Part shown: piece after piece, positions 4,048 to 7,162 of the stretch
Layout: the number at the start of each line of letters is the position of its first letter
Position numbering within the stretch: position 1 is the stretch's first letter
From: Chloroflexota bacterium
GTDB taxonomy: Bacteria > Chloroflexota > Limnocylindria > Limnocylindrales > Limnocylindraceae
Length of the DNA: 7,162 nt
Direction of reading: 5' to 3'
Assembly (NCBI GenBank): GCA_003476885.1
Contig: DMUR01000083.1
Location: forward strand, 1-7,162
The notes under the pieces: generated by a model
Told to the model about the DNA's origin: nothing
What the model saw: only the letters and a program-made list of their open reading frames with translations
Database searches by the model: none
Translations under genes and position numbers: made by a program

Positions 4048-6740
4048 CAGGCGCCTTGCTCAAGGCGTGCAATCTCGTCACGCAACTCTGCGACGCGCCG
4101 TTCGGCGCCTGCGACCACCGTTGCGGGAGCCTTCCCTGTGAATGACGGATCTGCAAGCCGCGCCTCAGCGGCGGCGAGTTGGCTTCGAGCGGCGACAAGT
4201 TCCCGTTCGCGACGCGCACGATCCGCATCACGGGTTGATGCGTCTGCCTCTGGCGGCGTGAGTCGAGCGGTGAGGGCTCCTGCAACGATCAGCATCCCCT
4301 CCTCTCCCGCCGGAAGGCTCGAGTCGATCGTCAGCGGACGGACACGCGCAAGCCGCTCGATTGCTGCGCGCAAGCGTTCTCCCGATGCGGCGAGGTCCGC
4401 CGGTGCGGCAACGGCAAGCGGCATCCACGCTCCGGCTGGGAGCTTCGTGCTGGTGCGCGCCGCTCGCACTTCGCGCACGAGTTCGAGCCACTGATCGATC
4501 GCGCTCGCCTCGTCGCCTCCCTTGGCGTCTCGCACAGGCCATGCGGCGGTGGCGAGGAGTGGCCCATCTCCCGCGCGGCGTGGGAGCGCCGCCCAGATCC
4601 CTTCCGTGATGAATGGTGCCACTGGGTGCAAGAGGCGAAGGAGCGCATCGAGTCCATCAACGAGCGTCCACCAGACGGCGGCGCGCTCCGCCGCAGGGCG
4701 CGACTCATCCGCAAGGGTGACCTTGGCGAGCTCAATCGCTTGATCGCAGTATTCGGCCCAGATCGCATCGTAGATGCGCTGTGCCGCTTCAGAGAATCCG
4801 TACCCGAGGAGGTTCCGATCCACGTCTTCGATCGCGCTACTGATGCGCGCCGACATCCATGCGCCAAACTCACCCGCCGCCGCCGCCTGCGCACTCGCCG
4901 CGTCGGGACGTTCACCAGTCACTTCAGGCGGCCGCGCGCCGAGCACATAGCGCGCCGCGTTCCATAGCTTGTTCATGAAGTTGCGCGCGTTCTCGAGCTT
5001 CTCTGGCGAGAGGCGTTGATCGGCGCCAGCCGCGGTTCCCGAGACGAGTGCGAAGCGCAGCGCGTCGGCGCCGATCTCATCAATCAGTGAGAGTGGGTCG
5101 ACTACGTTCCCCTTCGTCTTGGACATCTTCTGACCCTCAGGGTCGCGCACCATACCGTGCAGGTAGATCGTCTCAAATGGCGGCTCACCCATCAGCTCAA
5201 TACCGAGCATCATCATGCGCGCCACCCAGAAGAAGAGGATGTCGTGACCCGTCTCCATGACTTGCGACGGGTAGTAGCGCTTCAGATCGCTCGTCTGATC
5301 TGGCCAACCGAGTGTGCTGAACGGCCAAAGACCAGAGCTGAACCAGGTGTCAAAGATGTCGCTCTCCTGCACCAACCTCTCAGCGAGCGCGCCGCACTCG
5401 CTGCATCCAGATGGTCCATCTGCATCGGCGCTTACGGTGATGTGGCCATCGGCGCAGTACCACGCAGGGATCCGATGCCCCCACCAAAGCTGGCGGCTCA
5501 CATTCCAATCGCGAATCTCTGTGAGCCAGTGCTCCCACGTCTTCTCAAAGTGTGCTGGAACGATGCGTGTCTTCCCTGAGCGCGTGGCAGCGAGTGCCTT
5601 CTCAGCGAGCGGCTTGGTGCGGATGAACCACTGCGTGCGCAGACGTGGTTCAAGAATGTCGTTGCTCCGCTGGCAGCGCGCCGGATTCGCCGTATGCGGC
5701 TTCACGGAGACGAGGAGACCGAGCGCATCGAGCGCTGCCACGATCGCTTTGCGCGCGGCAAACCGCTCCATCCCTGCGAACGGCTTCGGTGCGTCAGCCA
5801 CAATGTGCGCCGCCTCATCCAAGATCGTTGGCGCGGGTAGGTTGTGACGGAGTCCGACCTCTCGGTCGTTCGGATCGTGCGCAGGCGTCACCTTCACCGC
5901 GCCAGTGCCGAACGTCTGGTCCACAAAGTCGTCGCCAAGGATCGGAACAGCGCGATCAACGAACGGAATGATCACCCGCTTCCCGATTAACTGCGCGTAG
6001 CGCGGGTCATCGGGGTGGACGGCGACCGCCGTGTCGCCGAGCAGCGTCTCAGGGCGCGTGGTTGCGACCACGATCCCGTCACCGGGCGCTCCACCTTCCA
6101 GTGGATATCGAATCTCCCAGATGTTTCCCCGCTCCTCTACGGCAATCGACTCAAGGTCGGAGACGCTCGTCTTGCATCCTGGGCACCAGTTGACCAAGGC
6201 CTCAGTGCGGTACGCGAGGCCGCGCTCATAGAGCGTGGCGAATGCGGTGCGCACGGCACGACTCGAAACCTCATCCATCGTGAAGCGGGTGCGCCCCCAG
6301 TCGGCAGATGCGCCGAGCCTGCGGAACTGTCCAAGGATGACGCCGCGCGTCTCTTCCATGAAGCGATCCATCCGTTGCAGGTAGCGCTCGCGACCGAGGC
6401 TACTGCGACTCTCCCCCTCTTCGGCAATGATCTTGTCCAACACGAACTGTGCGGCGATTGATGCGTGGTCAACGCCAGGGAGCCAGAGCGTTGGTCGCCC
6501 CTCCATCCGTGCCCTGCGCGCGAGAAGATCTTCAAGGGTGACGAAGAGTGCGTGTCCTACATGGAGACCACCGGTGACATTTGGTGGCGGCATGATGATC
6601 GTGAACGGCGGGAGGTCCGCCTTGGCGACGCTGTCAGACCCCTCAGGGTTCCCGTAGTCACTCGCCGCCCAGCGCGCCGCGACCTGCGGCTCAATCTCGC
6701 TCGGGGTGTAGGAAGAGCCGAGCTCGCGCGGAGCGCTCAC
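4047..6740 (-). CDS. valS: Valine--tRNA ligase
   Basis: An 897-residue class I aminoacyl-tRNA synthetase that charges tRNA-Val in the cytosol; the length is normal for ValS. Seen: PPPNVTGGLHVGHA (51-64) carrying the HIGH-type HVGH (60-63), the substrate-pocket region LPGVDHASIAAQ (87-98), WCPGC (185-189), the CP1 editing domain with TTRPETLLGD (227-236) and HDPND (288-292), WNVSRQLWWGHRIP (412-425), a second CxxC (446-449), and KMSKTKGNVVDP (538-549) in place of textbook KMSKS. An anticodon-binding domain begins near NFMNKLWNA (587-595). The last 70 or so residues form the charged C-terminal coiled coil typical of ValS (LADPSFTGKAPATVV). The start is GTG 6740, overlapping the clpX stop as GTGA with no Shine-Dalgarno. 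No other start removes or adds conserved sequence. The stop overlaps the fmdB start. Confidence 0.97.
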   Translation of the reverse strand: MSAPRELGSSYTPSEIEPQVAARWAASDYGNPEGSDSVAKADLPPFTIIMPPPNVTGGLHVGHALFVTLEDLLARRARMEGRPTLWLPGVDHASIAAQFVLDKIIAEEGESRSSLGRERYLQRMDRFMEETRGVILGQFRRLGASADWGRTRFTMDEVSSRAVRTAFATLYERGLAYRTEALVNWCPGCKTSVSDLESIAVEERGNIWEIRYPLEGGAPGDGIVVATTRPETLLGDTAVAVHPDDPRYAQLIGKRVIIPFVDRAVPILGDDFVDQTFGTGAVKVTPAHDPNDREVGLRHNLPAPTILDEAAHIVADAPKPFAGMERFAARKAIVAALDALGLLVSVKPHTANPARCQRSNDILEPRLRTQWFIRTKPLAEKALAATRSGKTRIVPAHFEKTWEHWLTEIRDWNVSRQLWWGHRIPAWYCADGHITVSADADGPSGCSECGALAERLVQESDIFDTWFSSGLWPFSTLGWPDQTSDLKRYYPSQVMETGHDILFFWVARMMMLGIELMGEPPFETIYLHGMVRDPEGQKMSKTKGNVVDPLSLIDEIGADALRFALVSGTAAGADQRLSPEKLENARNFMNKLWNAARYVLGARPPEVTGERPDAASAQAAAAGEFGAWMSARISSAIEDVDRNLLGYGFSEAAQRIYDAIWAEYCDQAIELAKVTLADESRPAAERAAVWWTLVDGLDALLRLLHPVAPFITEGIWAALPRRAGDGPLLATAAWPVRDAKGGDEASAIDQWLELVREVRAARTSTKLPAGAWMPLAVAAPADLAASGERLRAAIERLARVRPLTIDSSLPAGEEGMLIVAGALTARLTPPEADASTRDADRARRERELVAARSQLAAAEARLADPSFTGKAPATVVAGAERRVAELRDEIARLEQGA
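4052..4067 (-). promoter_or_regulatory. Small hairpin covering the fmdB ribosome site
   Basis: The last valS codons contain a perfect inverted repeat: CGCCTT, loop GAGC, AAGGCG on the minus strand. The 3' arm contains AAGG, the only Shine-Dalgarno-like bases (six before the fmdB ATG). Folding would hide the site until a ribosome finishing valS opens it, a layout that would make fmdB depend on valS translation. The stem is only six base pairs, so this is an inference. It lacks a U-run and is not a terminator. Confidence 0.35.
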
Positions 6741-7162
6741 GCCGACGCGCGCGGCGCCGCTTTACGTGGGCGCTGCAGTGGGCCTGCCGCCCGCTTTGCG
6801 TCACTCGCTGCGGCGCCGATCTCCGATTCGCTCAGAAAGAGTGGAGAGACACCATCCGTGACTGACTCCTCCGTCACCACGCAGCGGCGCACGTCGCGGC
6901 GATCTGGGAGTTCGTACATGGTGTTGAGGAGCGTCTCTTCCACCACTGCACGCAGCGCACGGGCGCCGGTCTTGCGCGCCAGTGCCCTCTCTGCCGTTGC
7001 GCGCAGCGCACCTGGCGTGAACTGCAGCTCAACCGTATGGAGCTCAAAGAGTCGCTGGTACTGCTTCACGAGTGCGCTCTTCGGCTGCACCAGGATCGCC
7101 ACCAGATCATCAAGCGTCAGCCGATCGAGGGCGACCACCATCGGGAGTCGTCCGATGAATTC
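6737..7162 (-). CDS. clpX: ATP-dependent Clp protease ATP-binding subunit ClpX, C-terminal part only
   Basis: The 141 residues visible are the C-terminal third of ClpX, the hexameric AAA+ unfoldase that feeds substrates to ClpP. The frame is open to the right edge, so the true start lies outside the window; the first internal ATG (7141) is not a start. Seen: EFIGRLP at the very edge, matching the conserved ClpX PEFIGRLP stretch, then LVAILVQPKSALVKQYQRLF, and the sensor-2 region ARKTGARALR with its arginine. LLNTMYELPDR and VVTEESV follow, as in the small AAA+ domain. After the usual family end there is a tail of about 30 residues rich in Ala, Arg, Lys and Pro. The zinc-binding N-domain, Walker motifs and pore loops are not in the window. 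It overlaps valS by four bases (GTGA). Confidence 0.95.
   Translation of the reverse strand, partial: EFIGRLPMVVALDRLTLDDLVAILVQPKSALVKQYQRLFELHTVELQFTPGALRATAERALARKTGARALRAVVEETLLNTMYELPDRRDVRRCVVTEESVTDGVSPLFLSESEIGAAASDAKRAAGPLQRPRKAAPRASA

Noticed and set aside
3584..4494. Plus-strand open frames of 148 and 194 codons opposite fmdB and valS
   Set aside because: Antisense shadows of well-supported genes; composition is Arg/Ser/Ala-biased with no recognisable domain or ribosome site.
7139..7141. ATG at 7141 as the start of a short separate gene
   Set aside because: The frame continues upstream to the edge with conserved ClpX residues (EFIGRLP), so this Met is internal.
7157..7162. GAATTC at the right edge as a cloning-vector junction
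   Set aside because: The six bases encode the Glu-Phe of the conserved ClpX PEFIGR stretch in frame, so the site is natural; a cut there may explain the window end but cannot be shown.

Overview
The window reads as ordinary, tightly packed bacterial chromosome: high GC (about 60 % by eye), frequent GTG starts, and stop/start codons that overlap at several gene junctions. No insertion sequence, CRISPR array, tRNA, rRNA or phage gene is visible. The gene content (UvrD/PcrA helicase, DUF4446 protein, stand-alone short SerA, FmdB zinc ribbon, ValS, ClpX) and the protein wording fit a high-GC, possibly streamlined Chloroflexota-like or related Gram-positive-type lineage. That placement is an inference from protein style only and is weak.

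Layout, left to right. (1) Bases 1-2370, minus strand: a two-gene unit in which a membrane-anchored DUF4446 protein is followed by a UvrD/PcrA-type DNA helicase. The two join through a GTGA overlap. The helicase runs off the left edge, so its C-terminal motor motifs are not seen. (2) Bases 2371-2480: the only real intergenic gap, lying between divergent units. It holds a clear Shine-Dalgarno site for the rightward unit and a possible leaderless-type -10 box for the leftward unit. (3) Bases 2481-3741, plus strand: a small basic protein with one C-terminal membrane helix, then a compact 304-residue D-3-phosphoglycerate dehydrogenase (first step of serine synthesis) without the usual C-terminal regulatory domains. 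(4) Bases 3745-7162, minus strand: clpX (3' part only), valS and fmdB, joined by a GTGA overlap and a TGATG overlap. This unit runs head-on into serA with only 3 bases between the stop codons.

Functionally these are housekeeping genes: protein quality control (ClpX), translation (ValS), serine biosynthesis (SerA) and DNA repair or replication (UvrD/PcrA), plus three poorly characterised proteins (DUF4446, FmdB-like, the small membrane protein). I found no convincing new biological system. The points most worth a second look are the altered zinc-ligand pattern and disordered tail of the FmdB-like protein, the unrecognised tail-anchored protein ahead of serA, the DUF4446-helicase coupling, and a small hairpin covering the fmdB ribosome site.
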